Assembly (NCBI GenBank): GCA_023525715.1 | Contig: CM042012.1 | Span: 60,433,705 to 60,497,704, forward strand | Direction: 5' to 3' | DNA: 64,000 bases | Source: Cichorium intybus | Lineage: Eukaryota > Streptophyta > Magnoliopsida > Asterales > Asteraceae | Shown: piece by piece, positions 11,703 to 23,650 of the stretch | Layout of the letters: each line of letters begins with the position of its first letter | How positions within the stretch are numbered: the first letter of the stretch is position 1 | Made by a program: the position numbers and the translations under genes | Notes under the pieces: model-generated | What the model was told of the DNA's origin: nothing | The model's database searches: none | The model's input: the letters and a program-made list of their open reading frames with translations, nothing else

Positions 11703-13207
11703 GACTTGCTTCTTGTGATCAGTTACTTTGAGGTATCAAGTTTACTAATAGAAACTTGCGGGTTTTGATCGTCCTACATTGTAATGTTGGAGATGTAAAA
11801 TAAATGTTTTGGGGAAAAATTGTGACTTAAAGAGTTGTTCTTGTGCGTGTGTTGAACCGAACGATTTCATCCTTACTTTTCATAAACCTGTTATAGGTTC
11901 TCGATTGATTTGGTTTTAAGAATTTTTTTTCCCGAATTAGTGGGGTATGGTTTGATACAAAATTGTAACAGATTAGTTTTTTTTTTTCTTCAAATTATCC
12001 CATGAAGGGTTTTCAAATTGAAATGGCATTAGGTTTGTAACTTCTAAATTAAAACAAGTGTAGCAAAAAATTGAGTTCCAAATGGAAAAAATTATGGATA
12101 GAATAATACGAACATAAAATAGAGCGGTACACTCAATAAAGTCCTAGATGTGTAAATTTTTATCTTTTCAAACATAAAATAGATATTTTGAATATTAAAC
12201 TTACTACAAGATTACTCAATTTGTCATCAGTTAATGGTTTAAATATCCAACTAATATAAGCAAGTCTATAGATAAAGTTGCATATTGCATTTAAATTTAG
12301 GGGTACGAGTAATAAAACAACTCGTCATTGTATTTTCTCTATAATTCCCATCTAAAATTTTCATATTTTCAAATTTTAAAACAGAAAATTTTGTAAAATT
12401 TGGTTTTTTTTTTATAATTTTGTTATATTTAAAGAAAAATTTTAAATTTTGATGATGAATTTGAAAATTTTGAAATATTTGATTGATTTGAAAATTTTGA
12501 AAGTTTTCCGCTTAAGGTTTTCATGCCTTCAAAATTTGACATTTTTTAATTTGGTTATATATTTTTGAATCTGGTGATATTTAAAAATCACGAAAAATTT
12601 TGGAGATAATTTTTTGAAAAATTATTATTTTTTAAAAAAAATTTAATTGTTTTTTAAATACATGGATTTTTGAAAATCTTTTTAAAAAATTTCAACCCAA
12701 AGTTTTAGTGATACTCGACCCGATACATAATCCTATGTTTAATTAGTCAGGTAAACCTTCCCTCGATATATTTCACATTTTACCCAAAATTGTTTGAAAA
12801 TTTATCTTCTCATATTAATATCCACAACTCATCAAAACAAAACTCAAATTAAGAAAACCACTTATATAAGACTATATTTATCACTTTATGGTAAAAGCTA
12901 TTTTCTAATTCATTGTATATCATTTAGAATATGACATAATTTTGAAATGAAATTACGAACGTTTGTCAAAAGTAATTAGTTATTGAAAGAAATCTATTCA
13001 ACCCTCCCCCCCCCCCCCCTCAACGACCGTTGCATTACGCGGGTACTCCACTAAGATTAGGACATATGGTCATTATTATTTTGAAGTGTTCGATAAAAAT
13101 CTCTATAACAAACATTTGGAATTCCCGTAAAATGATACCAAAATCTTGCGAAAACAATTAGCCGAAAGGAAACTACTCGCCGTCCGCCGCATTGCGCGGG
13201 TACGCAG
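11703..13207. other. AT-rich tail of Helitron 2, no gene
   Basis: The PUR5 3' flank runs into a very AT-rich stretch (12360-12720) with runs of AAATTTTGAAAATT type, a C13 tract at about 13007-13019, and then the Helitron terminus. No coding signal was recognised. Confidence 0.55.
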
Positions 13208-13210
13208 CTA

Positions 13211-14804
<1,594 letters not shown>

Positions 14805-16040
14805 GAAGGACGTGTTTGTTTTTCTACAAAAAGACTTTTTCTCCCCAAACCTCTTCCGGCAGGTAGACGTTTTAGGAAAAGAGCGTTTGTTTTTCTGAAG
14901 AGAAAGTAGATGAGAAAGACTTTTTGAGGTATTTTTCCAAAAGACCTAAAAAACAACTTTTGGCCTCTTTTTCAGTCTACGCTTCCTTCCTTCTCTGCAG
15001 TTTTTGCGATTTCTCCCCAGCCTTCAAGGGGTCACGACTGCCGGCTCAACTCCGGCCATCGATCTCGTTGTCGGCCCTCCGGTCCACGCCGCTGCCTCCG
15101 GTCCACACCACCGCCTCCGGTCGGCGCCGTCGCCTCCCTCGCTGCAAGCCTCTAACAATCAGGTATAATACGGTTTCTGATCTGAAATTCCATCTCTCAA
15201 ATCAACGAACCCAAATCAGTTTTTCTGCAAAGATCAAGAAAACCCATTAATCTTTAGCGTATTTTTGGAGATTTTGTTGCTTTTTCTTCTTTGCTTTGAC
15301 CCACTGCTACTCCCCAATGTTCCTGTCATTTTGTGTATTTCGATTATTAAATAAATATTGAAATTTTGGTCATTGTGTGATAAATGTTCCCACTGATCAT
15401 TTTGTGATATGATTTTCCTAATTTTCGATCATTATTGTTAGTAATCCTGTGTTATAAAAATGTTAACCCCTTCCTATTTTTGGTCATTATTGTTAGTAAG
15501 GGCGTGTATTGTATAAAACATATAAATGGTTCATACTTGGAATGGAGTGATTATGGAATAAATGTAGCTCTTTTTAAAAAACTGATTTGGGGTCTTGTTA
15601 ATTAATTTATAAACGTTCCACCTTCGAATTTTTGTTGTTTTTTCTCATTGCTTTGAGTTCTATATGCAGAAATAATTGTTGGGTGCTCTTAATTATCTAA
15701 AAAGAATCAATCAAAGTTCAAAATTAATGGGTTTTAGTGATCTTTTCAAAAAACTTATTTGGGGTCTTGTTAATAATTTAATTTGGCAAGTTACTTGTAT
15801 ATTTAGATTATTTTTCATTCAGTTTTGTTCACTAAGGTAACCCAATTTGGGTTTATGCTTTGTATGACTATTATTCGGTTTTGTTCACTCGGTTCCCAAT
15901 TTTGCAATCCTTGAGTTGGGTTTATAACCTAATATGATTATATATGAAAATTTTGTGATATTTTACCTAGTTTGATTGTTACTTCCATTATCATCTTTTA
16001 ACTTTTGTAGTCTTGTAATTATTATATGTAGCTTGTCTAA

Positions 16041-17038
16041 ATGGGAGACAAACTACTGTGGTCGAACGAGCAAGTGAAATGTTTATTAGAAACATGTATT
16101 GAAGAGGTCAAAAGAGTTGGTAAAAAGGGAGGAAGCATGCATAAGGAATCATGGGCTGTGTTAGGGAAAGCTTTAAAAGAAAAGTTCAACATGGATACAA
16201 ATCAAAAACAATTAAAAAATGCATTTGATAATTTGAAAGCAAAATACGTAGGATGGACTTATCTAAAGAACAAGACAGGCAATTTATATAATCCTGAGAC
16301 AAATACATTCGCCTTAGGAAACACAGAATGGGAGGAATTTAGAAAGGTGCGTCTACATAAATTTCTTTAAGTTTGTGTCCAATTTTAGAAACGATGTCAA
16401 AAATACTAAAACTTTTTAATTTGGGTTTAGGGTCATCCAAAGGCGGATCATTGAGGACACACCCACTGCTTTATCCTAGTCTTTGTGTATCTTTATTTGA
16501 TGGAGCCAGTGCCACGGGTAAATACAAATGGACCTCTGGCCAAACGATATCTACGAGTGCATCATCAACTTCTCTTCGGGCCCAAACACTTCAAATTGAG
16601 TGCACTCCTTTTGATAACCTAGAAGATGATAATGAGACTTCCTATCAAAGTAGTGAACCTAGTCAACCAGCTCCCGATGCTTTTACTACTCCAGCTCCCG
16701 GTGCTTCTACTCATCCAGCTCCTAGTGTTTGTGCTGATAGGCCTAATAAAAGGGCTAAAACCTCCAAAAACTCTGTTACTCTTGATGAGTTATCTCTTGA
16801 TATGCAGAAGGCATTACAACATTTTGTCAAAAGCAAGGAAGGACCAACAGTAGAGGAGTGCTATGAGAAGCTGAAGCTGGTTGGATTAGAGTCGAAAGAT
16901 CCATTTTTTATTGGAGCATTTTACATCTTTGGACATTCCATGACTATGAGGGAGTCATGGATGATTTTGCCACCGGAGCCTGAGGTCTTAAAGGAATGGA
17001 TTAGGATGACCGGTACCACATTGGGGGTCTTTAAGTAG
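16041..17038 (+). CDS. Harbinger ORF1, Myb/SANT-like DNA-binding protein with a probable frameshift
   Basis: Partner protein of the Harbinger transposase, thought to bind element ends and bring the transposase into the nucleus. Exon 1 (16041-16346) encodes about 102 residues with the Myb/SANT-like pattern: WSNEQVKCLLETCIEEV, SWAVLGKALKEKF, KQLKNAFDNLKAKYVGWTYL, ending NTEWEEFRK. Exon 2 starts after TTTAG at 16430. In the phase set by exon 1 it reads GHPKADH and then stops at TGA (16452-16454). Shifting one base there restores a long frame (LRTHPLLYPSLCVSLFDG to the stop at 17036-17038). The family shows HPKA...LRTHPL-type sequence at this place, so loss of one T after CAT is the likely lesion. 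The C-terminal part is Pro/Ser/Thr-rich, then charged. ORF1 is therefore probably broken unless an alternative splice is used. Confidence 0.72.
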
Positions 17039-17298
17039 TTGTAATGCTTTTTTTCTTTTAGTCAAACAACTATGTGTTTCTTGAACTTATGTTAAACGTT
17101 ATGTATTTTGGTATCATTTGAACAATTGTGCACTTTGCTTGAAATGAATATTGCTAGTATTAGTATTGTATGTTTATTTGGAACAAAATGTGTGCTTCTT
17201 TGAATATGATATAAATGTTTATGTTTTTTGAACTTATGTTTGATGTTTTTTTTACCGTATTGAGATTTAACAAATCTTGATGTTTTAGCAGGTTTATA

Positions 17299-18540
17299 AT
17301 GGACGAGGAAAAGAGGCTATTGCTATTAGTTTTTGTGTATTTGTTTATTCGATACTTTTGGAGGAGAAATCTAAAAAGAAAGCGGGATAATACTTTGGTG
17401 ATGTCCGGACATCAGTTTACGTTAGAGTTATTAGAAGGAAATGATAGACAATGCATTGAGCTCTTACGTATGTCACGCGATTCGTTTGTCCGACTTTGCT
17501 CCCATTTTAAAGTAAAGGGGTGGTTAAAGGATAGTAAACATATATCGGTTGAAGAAAAGATGGCGATGTTTTTTATGATGCTCGGTCAGAACCAACGATA
17601 TGTAGTCATCAAGCGTAGATTTCAACACTCAAAACAAACAATTCATAAATATTTTTATGAAGTGTTGAATGCAATGATGACGTTTGCAAACGAAATGATA
17701 GTACCGACTACTTTTAGTCCAAATCCAAACATCTCGGGACATCATAAGAGGTTACGACGGATTTTTAAAGGAGCCGTTGGTGCACTTGATGGAACTTTGG
17801 TACATGCTGTTATCCCTCCCGACGAACAACATTTGTATAGGGGAAGGGGAAAAGGCGATTGTTATCAAAATGTATTAGCAGTATGCGACTTCAACATGAT
17901 TTTTACGTTTGTCGTAGCCGGCTGGGAAGGGGTGGCACATGATTCTAGAATATTATCTGAAGCTTTAGCAGATCCAGATACACCATTCCCAGTTCCACCA
18001 CCAGGTATGTTTACATTTTTTTAATATTTACATTTTATTTTGAAGATTAATTATTTATTTATTTTTACAGATAAATATTATCTTTGCGATGCTGCTTATA
18101 CACACATTCGAGGATTTATGGCCCCATATCGTAATGTGAGATATTGGATTGGAGATTTTCATCGAAGACGTGCATTGAACAACAAAGAAAAATTTAATCA
18201 CTCACATGCAAAACTTCGAAATGTCATTGAGCATGCTTTTGGTGTCTTAAAATCACGATTCCCTATTTTGAAGAGAATGCCTCCATTTCCGTTTATTACA
18301 CAAAGAAACATGACAATTGCATGTTTTGCTCTTCATAATTTTATACGAAAAGAGGGTTTCAGTGATGAGTTTTTTTCACAATACGATCAAGTTGATGCGC
18401 CAATTCAAAGTGATGATGATGAGGGGGAGGAGGACGAGGATGACGTACAACCACATGGAAGTGCAGCAGACCGGGAGTATATGGTTAATCTACGATATCA
18501 AATTGCCGACCATTTAATGCAAAATATGGGAGTTGTATGA
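17299..18540 (+). CDS. Harbinger DDE transposase (DDE_Tnp_4 / HARBI1 family)
   Basis: Catalyses cut-and-paste movement. Two exons, 17299-18004 and 18071-18540, join through a GT-AG intron inside the PPP-DKYYLCDAAY block and encode 391 residues, the usual size. The N-terminus (about residues 35-110) has the helix-turn-helix-like region (LLRMSRDSFVRLCSHF, VEEKMAMFFMMLGQNQRY). The catalytic triad is visible: Asp164 in GALDGT, Asp197 in AVCDFNM and Glu289 in RNVIEHAFGVLKSRFPIL. Other landmarks are GWEGVAHDSR, GFMAPYR and IACFALHNFIRKEG. The C-terminus is acidic. No stop or frameshift is seen, so this gene could still be functional. An ATG-proximal hydrophobic stretch (LLLLVFVYLFIRYF) is probably not a membrane signal. 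Confidence 0.9.
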
Positions 18541-18720
18541 ACTTTTAGTTAATTATTTGTCGTGTTTAACAATTGAGATCTTTGGTTTTTGTTTCTAACT
18601 TTTATTAAGACTTTCTTTACATTTCGTAGTTAAATTTATCTATCGTTAATTATTAGTTGAATCTAATGTCTTTACTTTTAATTCTTATAATAAACTGTTC
18701 CATGTTAAATTTCATTTTTT

Positions 18721-19160
18721 GTGAGTTTGGATAGGGGTAGGTGGGTGTAATTGGACAGGGGTGGGGTAGGCAGGATGGGTAAGGTGGGATAGGGGTAAGG
18801 GTAGGGTGGGGCGGGAGTGAGCGATAAAAAGAATAAATTTTTTTAAAATATATGTTTAGGAGGTAGGGTGGGGTGGGGTGGGGTGGGGGTGTTGCTGGGG
18901 TGGGTGCTGGTGGGTGGGATGGGTCGGGAGTGGGTGATAATTTTTTTTTTTGAGGGGGGTAGGGTGGGGGTCGGTCGGGAGTGGCCGGTGTATTGGAGTG
19001 ATTTCAAAAAAATAATTTTTTAAAAAATAATTTTTTTGGGGGGTGGGCGTTAAAAAAAATAATTTTTTTAAAAATAATTTTTTAGGGGGTGGGCGGTGAG
19101 ATGAGTCGGGGGTGGGCAGTAAAAAAAAATTTAATTTTTTTTTATGAGGGTGGGTCGGGA
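18721..19160 (+). repeat. G-rich degenerate minisatellite in the Harbinger 3' subterminal region
   Basis: A run of GGTAGGGTGGGGTGGGG-type units (densest at 18860-18905), followed by three or four copies of GGGTGGGCGGTGA or GGGTCGGGAGTGGGCAG phrases separated by A/T homopolymers. Multiple G3-4 runs could form G-quadruplexes on the plus strand. Confidence 0.75.
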
Positions 19161-19320
19161 GTGGGCAGTGTATTAGAATTATTTCAAAAAGACATTAAAA
19201 ACAAACACACTTTTTAGGAAGTCCGAAGACATAGAAAAAGACTTTTAGTCTACCTCTTCTTCCGCAGACATGGAAAAAGACAAAAGACATTTAACATCTT
19301 CTAAAACAAACACATCCGAA

Positions 19321-20052
19321 GTGTCTTCCCTCCAACTATAGAGTAAATGATGCCACATAGGACTGTCGTGCCTAAAGGTTGAACTGCTATTATCCTTCTC
19401 TATCAAATAATTAAAAAAAAAAAGAGAAATTTTAATTTTTAGCCTATATTTTATATTCCAAGCGACAATATGAAAATTAAATTGAACTTGAAAGAGTCCC
19501 AACCAATATTCTAATTAATTCGCAAAAGATATAACGGGAATTGCTAAAGCAATGAACACATACGTCGTAGGAGCCAAAAGCCTAAAAAAGAGTACCACGT
19601 CATGTAAAGCATAATAACACAACATTTTTTTAATAAAAGGGTTTATGATTTAATAGGTAGGCAACTATGCCTCATGTAGACGATTGGTCACTGTCATATT
19701 AATTGGACACAACATATCCTTAAACTGAATATTTCTATAGAAAAACCAAAATTGTAACCGGTTAATACTTGTTAAACCGGTAGTAATGTAGTTTTTCATT
19801 CAGAAATATTGAGTTTAGGGATCTATTATGTAAAATTAAGATGACACTGACTAATATTTTTGAAGAAAGGGTACTTTGGTCAAAAGAAACAGCCACGTAA
19901 CCTGCTTAAGCGCTTAACCCATTAAGCTTGTTACGTAAAAAAGAAAAAGCCTCATACCTTTTTTTTTCAACCAACTCTTCCAGTAGCTCGTTTGCACCAG
20001 CCCATTTGCACCAGCATGGAGGTCGGTGGAAGGGTCCAACAAAACATATTGA
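19321..20052. other. Spacer between Harbinger element and LTR array, no gene recognised
   Basis: Ordinary AT-rich DNA without recognisable coding or RNA features. It ends at the TCATC duplication (20053-20057) of the retrotransposon array. Confidence 0.5.
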
Positions 20053-20057
20053 TCATC

Positions 20058-20395
20058 TGCTATGAACTGACTTTGAAATTGAAATCAATAACTAAAAGCA
20101 AAACAAAGTAACTCACTGATTTGATTAACAACTCAAGAATACCCAAATGATTACAAAGGAAACCTAACGATTGCTAGAGATTCGAGAGCCTAGTCTCTCC
20201 CAAGGTATCACTACCAATTTCTCACCAAAGATGATCCACAATCCTTCCCGCTACTGTCTTATAACATTCTGTTGTAACAAACTATTTTAAACCATATACC
20301 AAAAATACCCCTCCACTAAAAGGTGCTCTTTATTTTGCTTATTTCCCCAAATTACCCCTAACTAATAAAACGTGACTGAAGGTGGATGCGTAGCA
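20058..20395 (-). repeat. LTR 1 (outer 3' LTR of array)
   Basis: 338 bp, TG...CA with inverted TGCTA/TAGCA tips, bordered on the left by TCATC. It differs from the inner LTRs at a few bases, for example GAACTGAC for GAACCGAC, CTAGTCTC for CTAGCCTC and TACTGTCT for TACTTTCT. On the minus strand the polypurine tract GGGGGTGGGGTAT (20396-20408) and a CACCTTG/CAAGGTG hairpin (20416-20433) directly precede it. Confidence 0.95.
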
Positions 20396-20425
20396 ATACC
20401 CCACCCCCAAAGATTCACCTTGTCC

Positions 20426-20890
20426 TCAAGGTGGATAAAAAATGGTGCATAGCATCCAAAATTTTTCAGGTGACCTGGTCTTCTTGCCCTTCGCCTTACC
20501 ATGATATACAGTCACCACGAAAATCACCACAGATATCCCACCCACTTGCTCCCTTGCACCTCTAATGACACTCTTTCCTGTATGCAACTTATTCAACTCT
20601 GCATCTTTATTTTTGACATGGGTTGGAATTTTAGGACTTGAATCAACCAAGACACCCTTTAGAACCTGGAAATAATTAATGTAGTGACGGGAATGCATGA
20701 CTCCCAAAGCTCTATAAATCTCAATTTGGTTTGAAATTGTGTTCCTTTCAAACCTTTGACCATAAACTATCTGGAATTTATCCCCTGAAATATTGTGTTC
20801 TTTTTCATGCGACCGTACAACATTGTATTCTCCACTTGTCATGTTTGAGTGGTGAAAAAGAGTCCCTAATTGAAAAGTGCTTAATTCCAC
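20426..20890 (-). CDS. Unidentified ORF, internal region 1
   Basis: 154 codons, overlapping the end of the upstream eEF1A-containing ORF by 86 bases in another frame. I do not recognise a domain. The start is uncertain; the ORF may be the continuation of the upstream frame after a frameshift. It ends 31 bases before the LTR, within the CACCTTGAGGACAAGGTG hairpin. In plant gypsy elements that segment commonly marks the tail of the internal region. Near the C-terminus is a hydrophobic VGGISVVIFVVTVYHG segment. Copy 1 differs from copies 2-4 by a residue near the C-terminus (PEK for PGK). Confidence 0.4.
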   Translation of the reverse strand: MELSTFQLGTLFHHSNMTSGEYNVVRSHEKEHNISGDKFQIVYGQRFERNTISNQIEIYRALGVMHSRHYINYFQVLKGVLVDSSPKIPTHVKNKDAELNKLHTGKSVIRGAREQVGGISVVIFVVTVYHGKAKGKKTRSPEKFWMLCTIFYPP

Positions 20891-22205
20891 AGTACTCGGG
20901 GATAATTTTTGGAGGATCAGTTATCAAAATTACACTACATCTGCCATCTTTGACCTTATAGCTTACACCAATGAGTTTGTCCAAAACAAAGCTTAGTTGA
21001 ATGGCATCATTCCACTCACTTGACCCAATAACTGAAGTGTCTTTCTCTCTTATTTCCGCAAGCACCTCCCGCCCAGTTTTGAGATTTTCGTTGAGTTCTG
21101 CTATTTCCGTATTCACTTGTAAAAGAAGATCCTTATCATGTGGGGTTAAGTGATCCGCTAGTTCTGTTCCAAGCTGACCCGGATGGTTTATAATAATCAT
21201 TTGAGAAGTAACTTCTACCGCATCTTTTGCCGGTTCTTCCTTAGAATTCGGAACAACATATCCACCTTTGAGTTCTTTTACAGCAAAATTCTTCATATTG
21301 AATCCAATATTCTCACCTAGTAAAGCTTCAAACAAAGCTTCATGGTATGCTTTGACTTCAGTTGTTAGACCAGAGGGGCCGAAAGTGACGACCATACAAG
21401 GTTTTGTATCTCCGACCGGTACGGTTCCGATCTTGGTAACATCTTGAAGTAGGAGTCGGAATGGCTTGTCTGGTGGTTTCTTGGGCTCGTTGATCTGGTT
21501 AAGAGTTTTAAAAATAGTTGGTCCATTGTGCCAGTCACGGTTGGTTGACCTCTCACTCACGTTGTCACCGAATCTTGAGATTGGGACAATTAGATATTTT
21601 CCGTGTCTTCCATCATCATTATGCAGTTGCTGAATCTTGGACTCCATCCATCTAGTTGGCTGCCTATTAATTTCCCACCAGGGCCCCTCCACGCCACTCA
21701 TATGCCAGGAATGAGACCGAATTGAGGCTAACGGGTGCAGAAATTGATGTCCTGAAGAAAACCTACCTACTCGATTACCATGGTGCAACGAAGAATTAAA
21801 CCCCTTTATAGTCTGAGCTCCATTCAGGACACCACTCGACTTACACACAGATTGTTCAAAAATGCCCTGCTGAAGTATTTCTTGTTCTGAAAGATTTTGA
21901 CCATTGTTCATCGTATTCGATACCGGTATCATCCGAAAATTCGTTGGGGTAGAAAATTGGACTGTTTTAGGGTTATGATGTTTGCTTGGACTTGAACTAA
22001 GTTTCTTTTTAATTTCCACCGCTAAATCCTTTGCTTGATTCCAATTATGTGAGCCCAAAACACTAACTTCGGCCCAAATCTCTTTTATAAGCCCATTACT
22101 GCAATGACCTAGGGTATCCTCTTCCAATCCGTCATTTAACGGAGCCGTTAACTCCGAAATGCTCTGTGGGTACTGTGACTGCATTCCGAAATGAGAAACC
22201 GGCAA
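20805..22205 (-). CDS. Chimeric ORF with an eEF1A fragment, internal region 1
   Basis: 466 codons in the same frame as the Gag ORF, separated from it by the single amber codon at 22251-22253 and 15 open codons, so the whole stretch 22802-20805 is one frame with one stop. Residues 1 to about 203 are Ser/Asn/His-rich and match nothing I know. Residues about 204-345 match eEF1A (translation elongation factor 1-alpha), late domain I to domain II: VPISRFGDN, ERSTNRDW, EPKKPPDKPFRLLLQDVTKI, GTVPVG, MVVTFGPSGLTTEVKAYHEA, NIGFNMKNFAVKELKGGYV and INHPGQLG. The GTPase P-loop and DxxG motifs are absent, as is the GRVETG stretch, so it is no elongation factor. Residues 346-466 are charged, perhaps coiled coil, of unknown origin. 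Confidence 0.8.
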   Translation of the reverse strand: MPVSHFGMQSQYPQSISELTAPLNDGLEEDTLGHCSNGLIKEIWAEVSVLGSHNWNQAKDLAVEIKKKLSSSPSKHHNPKTVQFSTPTNFRMIPVSNTMNNGQNLSEQEILQQGIFEQSVCKSSGVLNGAQTIKGFNSSLHHGNRVGRFSSGHQFLHPLASIRSHSWHMSGVEGPWWEINRQPTRWMESKIQQLHNDDGRHGKYLIVPISRFGDNVSERSTNRDWHNGPTIFKTLNQINEPKKPPDKPFRLLLQDVTKIGTVPVGDTKPCMVVTFGPSGLTTEVKAYHEALFEALLGENIGFNMKNFAVKELKGGYVVPNSKEEPAKDAVEVTSQMIIINHPGQLGTELADHLTPHDKDLLLQVNTEIAELNENLKTGREVLAEIREKDTSVIGSSEWNDAIQLSFVLDKLIGVSYKVKDGRCSVILITDPPKIIPEYCGIKHFSIRDSFSPLKHDKWRIQCCTVA

Positions 22206-22250
22206 AATAGGCTGCGTCTTCTTTCTGTCCTGAAAATTCGTCGAGCAATG

Positions 22251-22802
22251 CTATGAGGATCTGAAGTCATGATGAATCAGCCCTTTCAGCTCTTCCCAAT
22301 CACGTATAGGTCTTCTTCTGTGCTCCCAATCATACCATAGAGATGCGTCACCTTCGAGAGCCATTACAGCTACTTCTAACTTGTCTTTTTCTCCAAGTCG
22401 GTAGCACCAAAAATATCGTTCAATATCTAAGATCCAGGCATCAGAATTGTTACCGTTGAAAAACGGCATCTCCAGCTTTCTAACACACGGATTAGAGTCT
22501 TTGATGTTCGGAATTTCAACTCCTCTCCTGTTCTCAAGACCTAAAGGTGGTGGGGACGGTGGTGGTGGTGATGATGATAGTGTGTAGCTGCTGTTCAACT
22601 CAGAATCTTCTGAGTTTGATGAACGGAGAGCTCTCAAGGTAGAGTGCAACTTCTTTCGATCCGTAGCCATCTGTGTCACTTGCTCAATCAATGAAGACAA
22701 GTGAGTGTTGATTTGTTGTTGCAGTTCAGCCATCGAAGAATACACTTCTTTCAATCCTTCTTCTACCACATCCAACCTTTGATCGAGTGTTCCTAAGGTC
22801 AT
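22251..22802 (-). CDS. Gag of the Ty3/gypsy-like element, internal region 1
   Basis: 183 codons. The N-terminal part (about residues 5-60) is a heptad-like coiled coil (LDQRLDVVEEGLKEVYSSMA). A Pro-rich linker (SSPPPPSPPPLGLE) follows, then a Retrotrans_gag domain: KLEMPFFNGNNSDAWILDIE, LGEKDKLEVAVMALEGDASL, WEELKGLIHHDFRSS. The amber codon stops it inside the usual Gag domain, and no zinc knuckle is present in frame before it. The ATG lies one base downstream of the PBS (TTGGTATCAGAGC, 22816-22804), so there is practically no leader after the PBS. Confidence 0.85.
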   Translation of the reverse strand: MTLGTLDQRLDVVEEGLKEVYSSMAELQQQINTHLSSLIEQVTQMATDRKKLHSTLRALRSSNSEDSELNSSYTLSSSPPPPSPPPLGLENRRGVEIPNIKDSNPCVRKLEMPFFNGNNSDAWILDIERYFWCYRLGEKDKLEVAVMALEGDASLWYDWEHRRRPIRDWEELKGLIHHDFRSS

Positions 22803-22817
22803 TGCTCTGATACCAAT

Positions 22818-23155
22818 TGCTATGAACCGACTTTGAAATTGAAATCAATAACTAAAAGCAAAACAAAGTAACTCACTGATTTGATTAACAACTCAAGAAT
22901 ACCCAAATGATTACAAAGGAAACCTAACGATTGCTAGAGATTCGAGAGCCTAGCCTCTCCCAAGGTATCACTACCAATTTCTCACCAAAGATGATCCACA
23001 ATCCTTCCCGCTACTTTCTTATAACATTCTGTTGTAACAAACTATTTTAAACCATATACCAAAAATACCCCTCCACTAAAAGGTGCTCTTTATTTTGCTT
23101 ATTTCCCCAAATTACCCCTAACTAATAAAACGTGACTGAAGGTGGATGCGTAGCA
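22818..23155 (-). repeat. LTR 2
   Basis: 338 bp, TG...CA. It is shared by internal regions 1 and 2, the arrangement expected after LTR-LTR recombination. On its left lies the polypurine tract of internal region 2 and on its right the PBS of internal region 1. Confidence 0.95.
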
Positions 23156-23185
23156 ATACCCCACCCCCAAAGATTCACCTTGTCC

Positions 23186-23650
23186 TCAAGGTGGATAAAA
23201 AATGGTGCATAACATCCAAAATTTTCCAGGTGACCTGGTCTTCTTGCCCTTCGCCTTACCATGATATACAGTCACCACGAAAATCACCACAGATATCCCA
23301 CCCACTTGCTCCCTTGCACCTCTAATGACACTCTTTCCTGTATGCAACTTATTCAACTCTGCATCTTTATTTTTGACATGGGTTGGAATTTTAGGACTTG
23401 AATCAACCAAGACACCCTTTAGAACCTGGAAATAATTAATGTAGTGACGGGAATGCATGACTCCCAAAGCTCTATAAATCTCAATTTGGTTTGAAATTGT
23501 GTTCCTTTCAAACCTTTGACCATAAACTATCTGGAATTTATCCCCTGAAATATTGTGTTCTTTTTCATGCGACCGTACAACATTGTATTCTCCACTTGTC
23601 ATGTTTGAGTGGTGAAAAAGAGTCCCTAATTGAAAAGTGCTTAATTCCAC
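23186..23650 (-). CDS. Unidentified ORF, internal region 2
   Basis: Copy of the 154-codon ORF at 20426-20890 with a one-residue difference (PGK for PEK). Same overlap with the eEF1A-containing ORF. Confidence 0.4.
   Translation of the reverse strand: MELSTFQLGTLFHHSNMTSGEYNVVRSHEKEHNISGDKFQIVYGQRFERNTISNQIEIYRALGVMHSRHYINYFQVLKGVLVDSSPKIPTHVKNKDAELNKLHTGKSVIRGAREQVGGISVVIFVVTVYHGKAKGKKTRSPGKFWMLCTIFYPP

Larger units (their letters stand above)
14808..19317 (+). mobile_element. PIF/Harbinger transposon with both ends and a 3-bp target duplication
   Basis: The element begins GGACGTGTTTGTTTTTCT and ends, inverted, GGATGTGTTTGTTTTAGA. The trinucleotide GAA lies directly outside both ends (14805-14807 and 19318-19320). 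The subterminal regions repeat the AAAAGACTTTTT and GGTAGAC words. Inside are the two standard genes in one orientation, a Myb/SANT-like ORF1 (16041-17038) and a DDE transposase (17299-18540). PIF/Harbinger elements make 3-bp duplications, usually TWA; GAA is less common but identical on the two sides. The 5' part (14990-15170) is GC-rich like a leader. Length about 4.5 kb is normal. Confidence 0.88.

Noticed and set aside
21365..21556. 63-codon minus-strand frame and the plus-strand 76-codon frame at 20731-20961 (and their copies)
   Set aside because: These are shadows of the Gag-eEF1A unit in other frames; they recur only because the unit is repeated.
20805..22205. A genuine elongation factor gene
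   Set aside because: Only part of domains I-II is present, GTPase motifs are missing, and it is embedded in an LTR element.
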